From Piezodorus guildinii (Eukaryota > Arthropoda > Insecta > Hemiptera > Pentatomidae): a stretch of DNA of 64,000 bases. The notes beneath the pieces were generated by a model. The model had not been told where the DNA came from and did no database searches. It saw only the letters and a list, made by a program, of their open reading frames with translations. Where the stretch lies: NCBI GenBank assembly GCA_023052935.1, contig CM041292.1:173104900-173168899 (forward strand), written 5' to 3'. Positions 34,330 through 44,735 of the stretch are shown piece by piece (within the stretch, counting starts at the first letter, position 1; each line of letters opens with the position of its first letter). The translations under genes and the position numbers were made by a program.

Positions 34330-35240
34330 CATCACACACGTCAAGCCCGTCAGACAGGAATTGCTACTTTATGGTATAAAGTGTATACCATGCATTTTGC
34401 ACCTTCGTATGATTTTCTTCATGAAACGGCTGTTTCAATTTTGATTAAAACCGCTATATCGATATCAAATTTTATGAGCTTTAATATCTGTGGCGGTCGT
34501 GAATAAGTGGTTAAGTCAAAATCTTTCATTTTACAGATGAGCGAATTAAAGTTTTACGTAAAACCAAAATAGACTTATTAATTACAGCTTTCTTTAAACC
34601 TAAAATTTCTTTAACCAATTTAACACGACGTAGGAGAAGGTCTGAGGGAGCGATACGTAAAGTTAACTCATTTTTTATGTAACCCGAGTTATCTAGTTTT
34701 TCATGACCGCCACAGATATGACGTAGGTTTAATTTATATTGAAATAGTCTGGGTGGGTTTCAATGCCAATATTTAAATTTCTCTCCCGGTTAACTACCTT
34801 TCACTCCATATATTTGATTATGTTTACAATATCATGTAGTTAGCATTAATAGAAAAGTGCTAAATATACTGTTTGATCGAATTTCATAACCAGATAAAGA
34901 AGAATTGAGCGAAAATATGTTTTTATACAACTTTTGTTTTTTTTATAAGAAGAACAGTAATAAATACGAATAGTATACCGTTGGAAAGCTAAAGACCTTA
35001 GAAAAATTATCCTATAGACAGAGCTGTAAAAGTAATGAAAAATGACTAAAAACGGATAAAATTAACTAATTGTTGCACACAGTAATATTATTGCACATAT
35101 AATAGATTATTTAATAAAACGCATGTTTCTGAATGTAATTACCTTTTTTTGTGTCTAAATTTATTTTAAAGTTCTTAAATTGATTAAAAGAACGGAGGTA
35201 AGTGAAAGTCGCGTGTTGCTCGCACCAGATGTTTGTTTAA
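34330..35240 (+). repeat. AT-rich interspersed repeat 'R', copy B
   Basis: Shares with copy C the left part (TATACCATGCATTT, 'gattttgattaaa', CGCTATATCGAT) and the right part (GAGGTAAGTGAAAGTC). With A and D it shares ATACCGTTGGAAAGCTAAAG at about 34975. It is split by the MITE at 34488-34715. Confidence 0.75.
34488..34715. mobile_element. MITE 'CTGTGGCGG' family, copy 2, inserted in repeat R
   Basis: A 228-bp element has ends CTGTGGCGGTCGTGAATAAG and ...TTTTCATGACCGCCACAG and is flanked on both sides by ATAT (34484-34487, 34716-34719). It is the inverted counterpart of 12029-12275. It interrupts repeat R exactly at GGCTTTAATAT, where copy C is continuous, confirming insertion. It is non-coding. 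Confidence 0.82.
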
Positions 35241-35862
35241 AACTTTATTTTTTATTTCGTTTTTCTTACTTAGAATAAAACTTGTTTTAGCATAGATATC
35301 ATAAATTTGCTTAACCATCATTATGTGACTTTCATCATTATATTAATAAATGTTTATATTTATAATTTAGAATATTTTAAACCAAGAGAGAAGCACCTAC
35401 TATAGAATGCTTTTTCGTTGCATATAAAAAAGAAAATAGCTATGACAGGTCCTCCCTGATTCACTCCCTCGTTTTGCTTGTCATTGCCAGCTCTATCGAC
35501 CTCCTGTCACCTACCCGCCAAGGAATTCCCCAACATTTTAAAATATTGTATTTACTTTACATGGGAAAAATAAAATACAATTGATTCTGAATAATTGGAA
35601 TCTCTTGGTGGAAATTGTTTCAATCCCACATACTTAGGTATTCCACATAAACAAGGTTTTACTTATCCAGGATGTAGGTATCTTATTAAGGGTGCATGTT
35701 CCACTAATAGATGTTTTAAAAAAAAAATCGTAATTTTTATAAAAATTGTTACAGTACAGAATTAAAAACCATAAATACTTAAAATATACAGTTATTAGAT
35801 TTTTACAATATATTTTTTGTAACATGAAAATAAAATGATTCAGATTACGAGATAATCTGAAT
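35241..35862. other. AT-rich DNA, no feature seen
   Basis: No supported ORF or repeat. Confidence 0.4.
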
Positions 35863-37290
35863 TTAATTTTTTCGGATTCTTGTGATGTTAGAGCTGAAAT
35901 CTTTCAATGATGGATCATCTCTAATCTTACGAAGAGTATCCGCATAGGTACCTTTTTCCGACACCTTAATGATGAGTGCATCCGGCTTGGGTGGCTTCGG
36001 CCGCGGGAGTCTACCACTGCCTTTTTTCTTCTTAGTGACTGTTTGCCACATCCCTTCAGTGGGAATTATTGAGACAGGCTCCGGTTGGGGCTGTTCCGTT
36101 CCAATCGCCCTAGGCAATGCCTTCGCCTGTTTCCTATGCCCAGCCGGCTTTGGTTGCTCCTTTCTTTGAGCTGGTTCCTTGTGTTATGAAGGATTGTCAT
36201 CATGCCTTTTCAGTGGTTGATCTATTTCGTTTGGCGTGACGGTCTGCGTGCATGCATAGACAAACTCTTTTTCCGATTTTCTTCGTAATTTATTAAGTTG
36301 CACTTTAGCAGATCGAAAGTGTTCAGGATTCCACAAGCAGATTCCCTTATTTCTCCGTGCTATCACTTATAGAGCGCAGATAGGTATTAACTCGCGCGGT
36401 GAGCTCCGGCGCAATCTTGAGTCTACCTTCAATAGTATCATCATTTGGAAAATAATATTAGCGCAGCGCTGTCTACCAGTGGTATCCAGTAGTTGTATGT
36501 TGTCATAACCGAGTAGATTGAAAGTTGGAGTGGAATTCCTGGGGTGGTAGCAGTCAGGCAACGGTTTCCAATCGCGTACCTCGCGGTAGCAAGCGTCGAC
36601 GTAGCGAGCAGTTACGGCGGGTGCGATATAGCACTCATACACATTGTGTGTTTCTTGGGTAGCCGGTCCAAAGAAACCTGATTCGACACCCTCTTCTCCT
36701 ATTACTACTGGTTCTTGGGGTCGGGCGATTGTTGGCACTTTAAGGTACACCTCTGAGCCAGCCGCAGTCACGACTTTACCAAGGTTTCGGACATATTCCT
36801 GTATTTCTTCGGGAACTAGATATTCTGGCACCTCTGAGTTGTATTAAACGGTAATTCACCCTGCTCTCTCGTTCTATCATAGAGGACCGCGTTTAAATAA
36901 ACGACGCAATGGTGCTGGAACAGACAGAATGAGATCGAAATTTTGACACTTCTTTTCTGTTAGTGGGTAAGATGCGGAACAACCTCCGATATCGTAAAGG
37001 GGCTCGTCCTTCGCGACACTCTCCTTTTGGGCGCGGTATTTGTCTAAGTCGATATCCTCGCGCTTTTGAGGCTGTTTAGTATCCTGCTTCGGCTTGGGAG
37101 CCGATCTTTTGGCCTGTATATTACTGAAATCGGGCTCATCTGCCCAATTTCCTGTTACATTTGGGTTCTTTTTCTCAAGGAACCTGCGCAACCGATTAGC
37201 ATTACGGGTATCCCGTGGTCTCGGCTGTTCGTTGGCAGTTGAAGTTCCTCGGCGGAAATCCTGCCGAACTTTGGAAGTAGCATCTGCCAC
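35863..37290 (-). pseudogene. Long pseudo-ORF ending in an R1-like LINE ORF1 domain; N-terminal part unrecognised
   Basis: On the minus strand one frame carries four open segments: 37290-36877, 36831-36367, 36366-36184 and the piece ending at 35863. Short interruptions separate them, consistent with one ~475-codon ORF damaged by stops and paired indels. The last ~50 residues (PKPDALIIKVSEKGTYADTL, then RKIRDDPSLK) are typical of R1/LOA-clade ORF1 proteins just before the zinc knuckles, which are missing because homology ends at 35863. The upstream ~300 residues (for example WADEPDFSNIQAKR, EIQEYVRNLGKVVTAAGSEV, YECYIAPAVTARYVDACYRE) look like a folded protein but match no family I know. It could be an unusual LINE ORF1 N-terminus or a captured viral or host protein. 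Confidence 0.55.
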
Positions 37291-37429
37291 AAATATAAAA
37301 TATTAGTTAACTCACGTAAAAAATGTGTGTGTGTGGCAACTCCCGGGCGGAAACGGTAATTCCTATGAAACTGAAATTTCATATTTCATACACCCGAGAC
37401 GTGACAAAACTTTTTTCATCATAATGAGC
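37291..37429. other. Short spacer
   Basis: Nothing recognised; contains a short (GT)n run. Confidence 0.4.
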
Positions 37430-37592
37430 TTACCAGAAGAGGCACTTTATACCATGCATTTAGCACCTTTTTTCGGTTTTCTCGAAAACGGTTCCGACGA
37501 TTTTGATTAAACTCGCTATATCGATGTAAAATTTAATGGGCTTTAATATTATGTACGTTTCAATATGATTAAAATGGTCTGACAGGGCTTAA
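37430..37592 (+). repeat. AT-rich interspersed repeat 'R', copy C, left part
   Basis: TTTATACCATGCATTTAGCAC...CGCTATATCGATGTAAAATT matches copy B. AATTTAATGGGCTT and 'gggcttaa' match copy D. It is interrupted at TTAA (37589-37592) by the piggyBac element and resumes at 41229. Confidence 0.8.
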
Positions 37593-37607
37593 CACTTTGA
37601 CGACCAG

Positions 37608-40102
37608 AGCGGGCGTATACGCCCGCTGGCCTTGTCTACCCCTGGCCTGCTCCCTGGTTCAGGTGCAGGGCGAGAGGGACCACAGCGGGCGCATACGCCC
37701 GCTGGCCTTGTCTGCCCCTGGCCTGCTCCCTGGTTCAGGTGCAGGGCGAGAGGGACCACAGCGGGCGTATACGCCCGCTGGCCTTGTCTACCCCTGGCCT
37801 ACTCCCTGGTTCAGGTGCAGGGCGAGAGGGACCACAGCGGGCGTATACGCCCGCTGGCCTTGTCTACCCCTGGCCTACTCCCTGGTTCAGGTGCAGGGCG
37901 AGAGGGACCACAGCGGGCGTATACGCCCGCTGGCCTAGTCTACCCCTGGCCTACTCCCTGGTTCAGGTGCAGGGCGAGAGGGACCACAGCAGGCGTATAC
38001 GCCCGCTGGCCTTGTCTACCCCTGGCCTGCTCCCTGGTTCAGGTGCAGGGCGAGAGGGACCACAGCGGGCGTATACGCCCGCTGGCCTTGTCTACCCCTG
38101 GCCTGCTCCCTGGTTCAGGTGCAGGGCGAGAGGGACCACAGCGGGCGTATACGCCCGCTGGCCTTGTCTACCCCTGGCCTACTCCCTGGTTCAGGTGCAG
38201 GGCGAGAGGGACCACAGCGGGCGTATACGCCCGCTGGCCTTGTCTACCCCTGGCCTGCTCCCTGGTTCAGGTGCAGGGCGAGAGGGACCACAGCGGGCGT
38301 ATACGCCCGCTGGCCTTGTCTACCCCTGGCCTACTCCCTGGTTCAGGTGCAGGGCGAGAGGGACCACAGCGGGCGTATACGCCCGCTGGCCTTGTCTACC
38401 CCTGGCCTGCTCCCTGGTTCAGGTGCAGGGCGAGAGGGACCACAGCGGGCGTATACGCCCGCTGGCCTAGTCTACCCCTGGCCTACTCCCTGGTTCAGGT
38501 GCAGGGCGAGAGGGACCACAGCGGGCGTATACGCCCGCTGGCCTTGTCTACCCCTGCCCTGCTCCCTGGTTCAGGTGCAGGGCGAGAGGGACCACAGCGG
38601 GCGTATACGCCCGCTGGCCTTGTCTACCCCTGGCCTACTCCCTGGTTCAGGTGCAGGGCGAGAGGGACCACAGCGGGCGTATACGCCCGCTGGCCTTGTC
38701 TACCCCTGGCCTGCTCCCTGGTTCAGGTGCAGGGCGAGAGGGACCACAGCGGGCCTATACGCCCGCTGGCCTAGTCTACCCCTGGCCTACTCCCTGGTTC
38801 AGGTGCAGGGCGAGAGGGACCACAGCGGGCGTATACGCCCGCTGGCCTTGTCTACCCCTGGCCTGCTCCCTGGTTCAGGTGCAGGGCGAGAGGGACCACA
38901 GCGGGCCTATACGCCCGCTGGTCTTGTCTACCCCTGGCCTGCTCCCTGGTTCAGGTGCAGGGCGAGAGGGACCACAGCGGGCGCATACGCCCGTTGGCCT
39001 TGTCTACCCCTGGCCTGCTCCCTGGTTCAGGTGCAGGGCGAGAGGGACCACAGCGGGCCTATACGCCCGCTGGTCTTGTCTACCCTGGCCTGCTCCCTGG
39101 TTCAGGTGCAGGGCGAGAGGGACCACAGCGGGCGTATACGCCCGCTGGCCTTGTCTACCCCTGGCCTGCTCCCTGGTTCAGGTGCAGGGCGAGAGGGACC
39201 ACAGCGGGCGTATACGCCCGCTGGCCTAGTCTACCCCTGGCCTACTCCCTGGTTCAGGTGCAGGGCGAGAGGGACCACAGCGGGCGTATACGCCCGCTGG
39301 CCTTGTCTACCCCTGGCCTACTCCCTGGTTCAGGTGCAGGGCGAGAGGGAGCACAGCGGGCGTATACGCCCGCTGGCCTAGTCTACCCCTGGCCTACTCC
39401 CTGGTTCAGGTGCAGGGCGAGAGGGACCACAGCGGGCGTATACGCCCGCTGGCCTTGTCTACCCCTGGCCTGCTCCCTGGTTCAGGTGCAGGGCGAGAGG
39501 GACCACAGCGGGCCTATACGCCCGCTGGTCTTGTCTACCCCTGGCCTGCTCCCTGGTTCAGGTGCAGGGCGAGAGGGACCACAGCGGGCGCATACGCCCG
39601 CTGGCCTTGTCTACCCCTGGCCTGCTCCCTGTTTCAGGTGCAGGGCGAGAGGGACCACAGCGGGCGTATACGCCCGCTGGCCTTGTCTACCCCTGGCCTG
39701 CTCCCTGGTTCAGGTGCAGGGCGAGAGGGACCACAGCGGGCGTATACGCCCGCTGGCCTTGTCTACCCCTGGCCTGCTCCCTGGTTCAGGTGCAGGGCGA
39801 GAGGGACCACAGCGGGCGCATACGCCCGCTGGCCTTGTCTACCCCTGGCCTGCTCCCTGGTTCAGGTGCAGGGCGAGAGGGACCACAGCGGGCGCATACG
39901 CCCGCTGGCCTTGTCTACCCCTGGCCTGCTCCCTGGTTCAGGTGCAGGGCGAGAGGGACCACAGCGGGCGTATACGCCCGCTGGCCTTGTCTACCCCTGG
40001 CCTGCTCCCTGGTTCAGGTGCAGGGCGAGAGGGACCACAGCGGGCGCATACGCCCGCTCGCCCACTATCACTACCAGCCTCCAGCGGGCGTATACGCCCG
40101 CT
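37608..40102. repeat. GC-rich 76-bp minisatellite with a 20-bp palindrome per unit
   Basis: Palindrome starts at 37608, 37684, 37760 and so on to 40039 give 32 units of 76 bp, one of them 1 bp shorter near 39080. A further isolated palindrome lies at 40083. Each unit begins AGCGGGCGTATACGCCCGCT, a perfect dyad, and continues with GGCCTTGTCTACCCCTGGCC...GGTTCAGGTGCAGGGCGAG. Units are nearly identical, with recurring variants (GCGGGCCTATAC, GCGGGCGCATAC, GGCCTAGTC). Because 76 is not a multiple of 3 and the unit has few stops on the plus strand, all three frames stay open for hundreds of codons. These are artefacts, not genes. The first palindrome sits 1 bp from the inverted end, and half-sites recur near the right end (CATACGCCCGCT at 41170), suggesting that the array grew from the element's own subterminal sequence. 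Confidence 0.97.
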
Positions 40103-40609
40103 ACACAATCGGTTTTCCTTATCCACAAACCTTAGCCCAAAGGACCAGACGGCCGCTAGATAATTGATTTGCTCTTGATAACCGACCGTGTTGGGTCCTA
40201 GAAACATTTTAATGAACTTGGGTTGTACTTTTTTTCTCAGTTTTTTATGGTATTTTAAATATAGATACCAGTGGCTATTCTCGATGTTAAAACACAAAAA
40301 AGTTATTAATTTATTTTAAACAACTAATCATAGCAAATGATTATATTAAATAATGTACAAATCAGTCATCTGGCACCATTCCTATGAATTACTCTAATAT
40401 ACGTACTTGAACAAAATAACTTTTAAAATAATTACAATATGTAAAAACTTTTTCACTTTATTTTTTGTACATTTTGCTTCCTAAAATTTTAAATAGCACC
40501 CTTTACAGTATATTCTAACTATATGAAAGAGTCCTAGTTTTTTTATCAAATCTGTGTGACTGAAGAGATCGTCAACTAGCTGGAGGTAAAGGAGCGGAGT
40601 TACTAAGAG
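40103..40609. other. AT-rich interior of the piggyBac relic
   Basis: Non-repetitive AT-rich sequence between the array and the transposase relic. No ORF is supported. Confidence 0.5.
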
Positions 40610-40926
40610 GATCTTTTTCAAGAATCGTCCTTAGAACCTCTTCTTTAAAATTTGTTATGTTCTATGAATTTTCTCGCCTAATGCTGTTATGAATAACTAA
40701 TGCATTTAGTAGAGAGGCCCCAAAAATAAGATCAATTGCAATTTTGTGATACCACTAACGGGTTCGCCGCAAGCTTGTGGAATAAGACATTTGGTCTGAG
40801 GTATGGCTTGAAGATTTTCCATAGTTATAATCGACAATCATCCTTGGTTTTGTAATGCTTTTTCCACTTCGAGTCACGACTTCAGTCATTTCATCCGTGT
40901 GTCCCGTAGAGAGCATACGGACATCT
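40610..40926 (-). pseudogene. piggyBac transposase C-terminal relic
   Basis: The minus strand reads DVRMLSTGHTDEMTEVVTRS, KPRMIVDYN, SDQM, WYHKIAIDLIFGASLLNALV and FKEEVLRTIL in order. This is the arrangement of the last third of the piggyBac (DDE_Tnp_1_7) nuclease, where VDYN...DQM carries the final catalytic Asp region. At least two stops interrupt the frame, and a short deletion removes residues between YN and DQM. The N-terminal two thirds are absent, possibly replaced by the minisatellite. Confidence 0.82.
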
Positions 40927-41228
40927 CTTTTATTCTCTAGAGGGCACGCACGCCCTCTAGTAACTTCCCCGTGGGACCGCAGTGGGCGCAGGCGCCCGCT
41001 TCATTTATTAGTTGTTTCATTTAACTTAAAGTAACTTTTATCACAATTTTTTTAATACTATGTGTTTTTTGGGTGAAATAAAACACATATAGCTGATAAT
41101 AATGTTTTGGGCCATTGAACCAAAATAGCCAGTTTTGGTCGGTCCCAGTTGGAACCGCTGCAGCAGACTCATACGCCCGCTATGGTCCACAAGAGAAGGT
41201 GCTCCAAACACGCGTGGTCGTCAAAGTG

Positions 41229-41585
41229 TTAAATGCCGATATTTTAAATTTAGTTTCTCTAAAGTACCTTTAATTTTGTTGATTCTAAAAAAATAACTAT
41301 ATTATCTTGTTACCATTGATGGAAAACAGGTAAATAAATAAATTGAATGAATTCGATACCCAACTAAAGGAAAAAACAGAAAAAATATTTTTTTAATGCA
41401 ATTTTTTGTTTATATATATTAGATTTTTTAATAAAACACATGTTTCTATATAAATTCGATTTAATTAATTCTTTAATAGTTCTACGTATTTTTATCTCTA
41501 ACTGTATTTGAAAATTCTTTCATTGATTTTAAAAATGGAGGTAAGTGAAAGTCTTGTGTTGCCCGAACCAATTTTTTTACAATAG
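41229..41585 (+). repeat. AT-rich interspersed repeat 'R', copy C, right part
   Basis: Resumes after the piggyBac element with ATGCCGATATTTTAAATTTA, then AAATAACTATATTATCTTGT (as in A), AAAACACATGTTTCTATA and GAGGTAAGTGAAAGTC (as in B). It lacks the 'ccgttggaaagct' segment found in A, B and D. Confidence 0.8.
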
Positions 41586-42339
41586 CCATGGATTCATCAT
41601 TATGTTTTAATTTTGAATTCGCCTAAGAATATGAACAATAGCCGGTTGAATTGTTAGCTGGAGATGCCATTAGCCAAGAATGGAAAACATTAGTGATATT
41701 AAGAACACTGAGGCTCCTTTCATTACCAAGAGCCGAGAGCTATTTCCCCCTTAACGCCTCTATTAAGCTACTGCCATAATGGCATACTTTGAGTTGAAAA
41801 TATTGCTCTAATGCCTAGGTTTTTTTTTCCTTATTACCCTAGAGTCGCGGTAATCAGTCCTTTGAATTACTTCTCAACAATTCCCATTCTCTCTCCCTTT
41901 CTGTTCTTAAGCCAGAATAAATGGTCTAGTTGCTGGGGTCTAGAGTGAACCACGGGGAACCGCGGGGGCAGCCCACAGACAGCCCAAGCCCACGGACAAT
42001 CCAAGGGGGTTTGGGAAATGCGTTTTGACTTTTACCGTGAAAGCTTATTATATTGTTTTAATTAATGTAATAATTATCCAATCCTTACTCCCCTCAGTAT
42101 CCTCAATACATTACAATATGAACATAAGATGAGATTTTTTTTAAAAAAGATATGTAATGAAAGCACACAATTGTTTACTTGTAACTTTTAGTTATCACCA
42201 CTAATTGTTCTATAGTTAAATATACCAATTTATGTAAAATAAATCATCAGTAATTACAATGGAGCTGATTACCATCTTGCTCCTTACATCTGAAGAAACT
42301 GTCAGCTAAATTGGACAGTATAATTTTGGAACATAGACC
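41586..42339. other. Intergenic DNA, no feature seen
   Basis: No recognised gene or repeat. Confidence 0.4.
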
Positions 42340-42534
42340 TCATTTGTTCCAATACTTCACAAACTTTTTATAACTTTGTTTCTTTCTTAGTTGTATGTCA
42401 CCCTGATATTTCGCATCTTGCCCCGAAGCTCCTTCAGGTTCATAGAAAAATTTAACATCATAGCATTTTCGGCTTTCTCTTTTGTATCTACTTTTATAAT
42501 CAGCATCACCCCTTTTCCAGAGGCAGGGATACCT
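42340..42534 (-). CDS. Possible MADF-like fragment
   Basis: The minus-strand frame RYPCLWKRGDADYKSRYKRE followed by a Lys-rich stretch to TGA at 42340 resembles the start of a MADF domain (h-P-C-L-W...D-Y...R...R-E), a DNA-binding module of insect transcription factors and of PIF/Harbinger companion proteins. It is short, has no ATG and no upstream helix, so the call is tentative. Confidence 0.3.
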   Translation of the reverse strand, partial: RYPCLWKRGDADYKSRYKRESRKCYDVKFFYEPEGASGQDAKYQGDIQLRKKQSYKKFVKYWNK

Positions 42535-42562
42535 CTAGTATTCTCCTATAAAGATTGATATG

Positions 42563-43021
42563 TCAAGAAAAGATTAGGACATATTTTAATTTAGAAAAAT
42601 GGACACAAAAAAGGAAAAGTATCTCTGCACTGACTTTGACAACTACGCTGTAAAAAAGTGGCGGGAACATGCACCTATGAAAGCAGCATTTCATTTTATA
42701 ATCACTTTTAATTTTTTCTAACCAACCAAAAAGTATTACAAATCTTAAAATATAATGAAAAGGGGCGGACTCTCCTCTTGAATCATTTTCTTGTTCCTGG
42801 GCCAGCCGGCGCCTATTTTCTGCTCCTACATACTCCTCAAAAATTCTTCGTTGAGTTTCGCTAAAGGATGGACACATGCGCTCATAAATTTCTCGGTCTC
42901 GTCTTTCCGAGAGGACTCTGGTCCATGTTTTATTTCTTTTTAAAACGTTGTAGAGATACGTAGACATGATCACAATTGAGTCTGTTAAATGATTTTTAAT
43001 GTTATCGACGTTTCCGTTCAA
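42563..43021 (-). CDS. Unrecognised 152-codon ORF, possible exon
   Basis: An acceptor-like site (AATCATTTAACAG) lies just upstream of ATGTCTACG on the minus strand. The next ~85 residues (YLYNVLKRNKTWTRVLSERR, EIYERMCPSFSETQRRIFEE) are strongly helical and charged, like true protein. The last third becomes hydrophobic and AT-biased, as if an exon had ended. No family is recognised. With the MADF-like frame just downstream it may be part of one eroded two-exon gene or transposon protein. Confidence 0.35.
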   Translation of the reverse strand: MNGNVDNIKNHLTDSIVIMSTYLYNVLKRNKTWTRVLSERRDREIYERMCPSFSETQRRIFEEYVGAENRRRLAQEQENDSRGESAPFHYILRFVILFGWLEKIKSDYKMKCCFHRCMFPPLFYSVVVKVSAEILFLFCVHFSKLKYVLIFS

Positions 43022-44511
43022 ACAGTTAAGTCATTATCAGGGATGAAAACAATAAAAAACAAAATACATACTACTTTTTTCCTCAGGAATCTATTTTTTA
43101 ATAGAGTTTATGACATTTAAGTTTTAGTTGAGCAAATGACGAAGTTTTAGCTCCAATTTCAGCAAGATTATTCTTTTTTTTTCTTTATTCATCTATTGTA
43201 TTTTATATGTAGTCATAGTTTTGTATATGAGTACGATCATGATATTATGAGGTAAATACTATGTCTGTAATATGACCACCTGTAATTGGACAATTATCGT
43301 CTCTGTGGGCTCTTTTTATTAATAAATAAACATTAAAAAATGTTTACTCGCCCGACTCCTCATTATTACTATTTATTGTGAATATTATTCTATTATTATC
43401 TAAGTCTTAGAAGGCGGCCACGATTTTCAAATTGGACAGTGAAAAGTTGGGCGCCGAGACAGAACTTTAGTGGAGGGGTGAGAAAGAGCAAACTGTTCTC
43501 ACAGCTGCTACCTCACTTTTTCTCCAATCCCTACCATCGCTTTCTATTCATAGCAGCTTTGAGTGCTCAAACTGTATTCTAATTTAGTTTCACTTCCCAA
43601 CTATTTACGTTTTATAATTAAGTTATATCATTTCAACTTTCAAGTGAAGGTTTTAATTTCAAGTCTCTCTACAGAAACGCCTTGATTTTTTTTTTTCAAT
43701 TTGAAGTAGGTGCCTTCAGTTGCCTGGTAACTTTTAATTTACTTATCTGATTCCTTACAACTAAATCACATTAATTTTATTCCTGAAGATAGTGAGAAGA
43801 ATAATGTTATATTAAGAATATTATCTCAGCGTTCATGTTATTTTTCTATCCCCGGCTCCTGCATTATAACAGGCATTGATTTTCAAAAGGTGCTGTATAC
43901 ACTTTGGAAAATTTTACAGAGAAAGCAAAGATATGTCCTTTATTTATTATTAGTTTAATTTACTAGATTCTTTTTTAATAAAATCTGTAGATCATTTTTT
44001 ACTTTGTTAATAACTTAGTTTTCCAAATCATTGCATTTTTCCTAAGACTATTTTACAAGATAATGCAGGTATAGTGCTGTTAAAAAGAATGTGTCTGGAC
44101 GGATACATTAAGTATGGTGGCGACACTGAATCATTGCAATCTTCCTTATTTATTCATTTGTAATATCTATGGCCTTTATATTAATTATTTAATAATTGAT
44201 ATATTCCTTATCCTTCCCCACCGAAATATCTTTCCTTATTGGTTAATTACATATCACTTTTGGAATTATGTATTTTTTTTTAAGAAAGCGAATACTTAAA
44301 AGGCAATAACGCCATAATAATAAATAATGTACTTTAAAAATAAGTTTATTTTTAACTTTATATCTACTTAGTTTTGTAAATACCTATTAATAAATAACTT
44401 ATATTGATCTTTTTTAGTATTTTTCTTAAGCAATTTTTTTTCCTATTCTCATATTTAGCAAGGTGTGGGAATTGTCATCCCAATCATTTTCTAATTCCAT
44501 CATTATATTTG
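43022..44511. other. AT-rich DNA, no feature seen
   Basis: About 1.5 kb without a recognised gene or repeat. Confidence 0.45.
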
Positions 44512-44735
44512 TCTTCTTCTTGTGGTGCCTATGTGTTACAGATGTTGGCGATCATCAAGGCAATGCGTTAGTTTATTAACTGCTGCCAACCCAGGCCTTT
44601 CTCGGCCCCCCACCTTGCCCTCCAGAATCAGCTGCAACAAGTTGCACCGCTTGCTGTTTCTCATTATGTTCCCCAAATATTCCACCTTATGCGACTTTAT
44701 TAAAAGCACCAGCTCCGTTTCTTTACCCATTATTT
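44512..44735 (-). mobile_element. RTE-like LINE 3' end, copy 1
   Basis: The minus-strand frame has LLIKSHKVEYLGNIMRNSKR and LLQLILEGKVGGR, the C-terminal signature of RTE-type (and related) ORF2 proteins, running to a frame-broken IANICNT-stop equivalent. The tail is GGCACCACAAGAAGAAGA, a purine-rich short-repeat end. The region from the tail to GGGGAGCC/GGGGGCC is repeated at 46461-46559. Confidence 0.75.

Larger units (their letters stand above)
37593..41228 (-). mobile_element. piggyBac-type transposon relic with an internal 76-bp minisatellite
   Basis: A 3,636-bp element is bounded by perfect 14-bp inverted ends CACTTTGACGACCA (37593-37606) and TGGTCGTCAAAGTG (41215-41228), each next to TTAA (37589-37592, 41229-41232). 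The TTAA target duplication is the piggyBac signature. Copy D of the host repeat has the uninterrupted site (GGGCTTAAACACC). Inside are about 32 tandem 76-bp units, AT-rich DNA, further short palindromes at 40949 and 40983, and on the minus strand the C-terminal part of a piggyBac transposase. It cannot now encode a transposase. Confidence 0.92.

Noticed and set aside
37608..40102. CRISPR-like array of repeats and spacers
   Set aside because: The whole 76-bp unit is repeated, so there are no unique spacers. The context is a eukaryotic transposon.
37632..40167. Overlapping ORFs of up to 420 codons with repeated Gly/Pro/Arg-rich peptides
   Set aside because: They result from a 76-bp unit with few stops read in three frames. 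All frames are open and cycle through the same peptides, so there is no sign of selection for protein.
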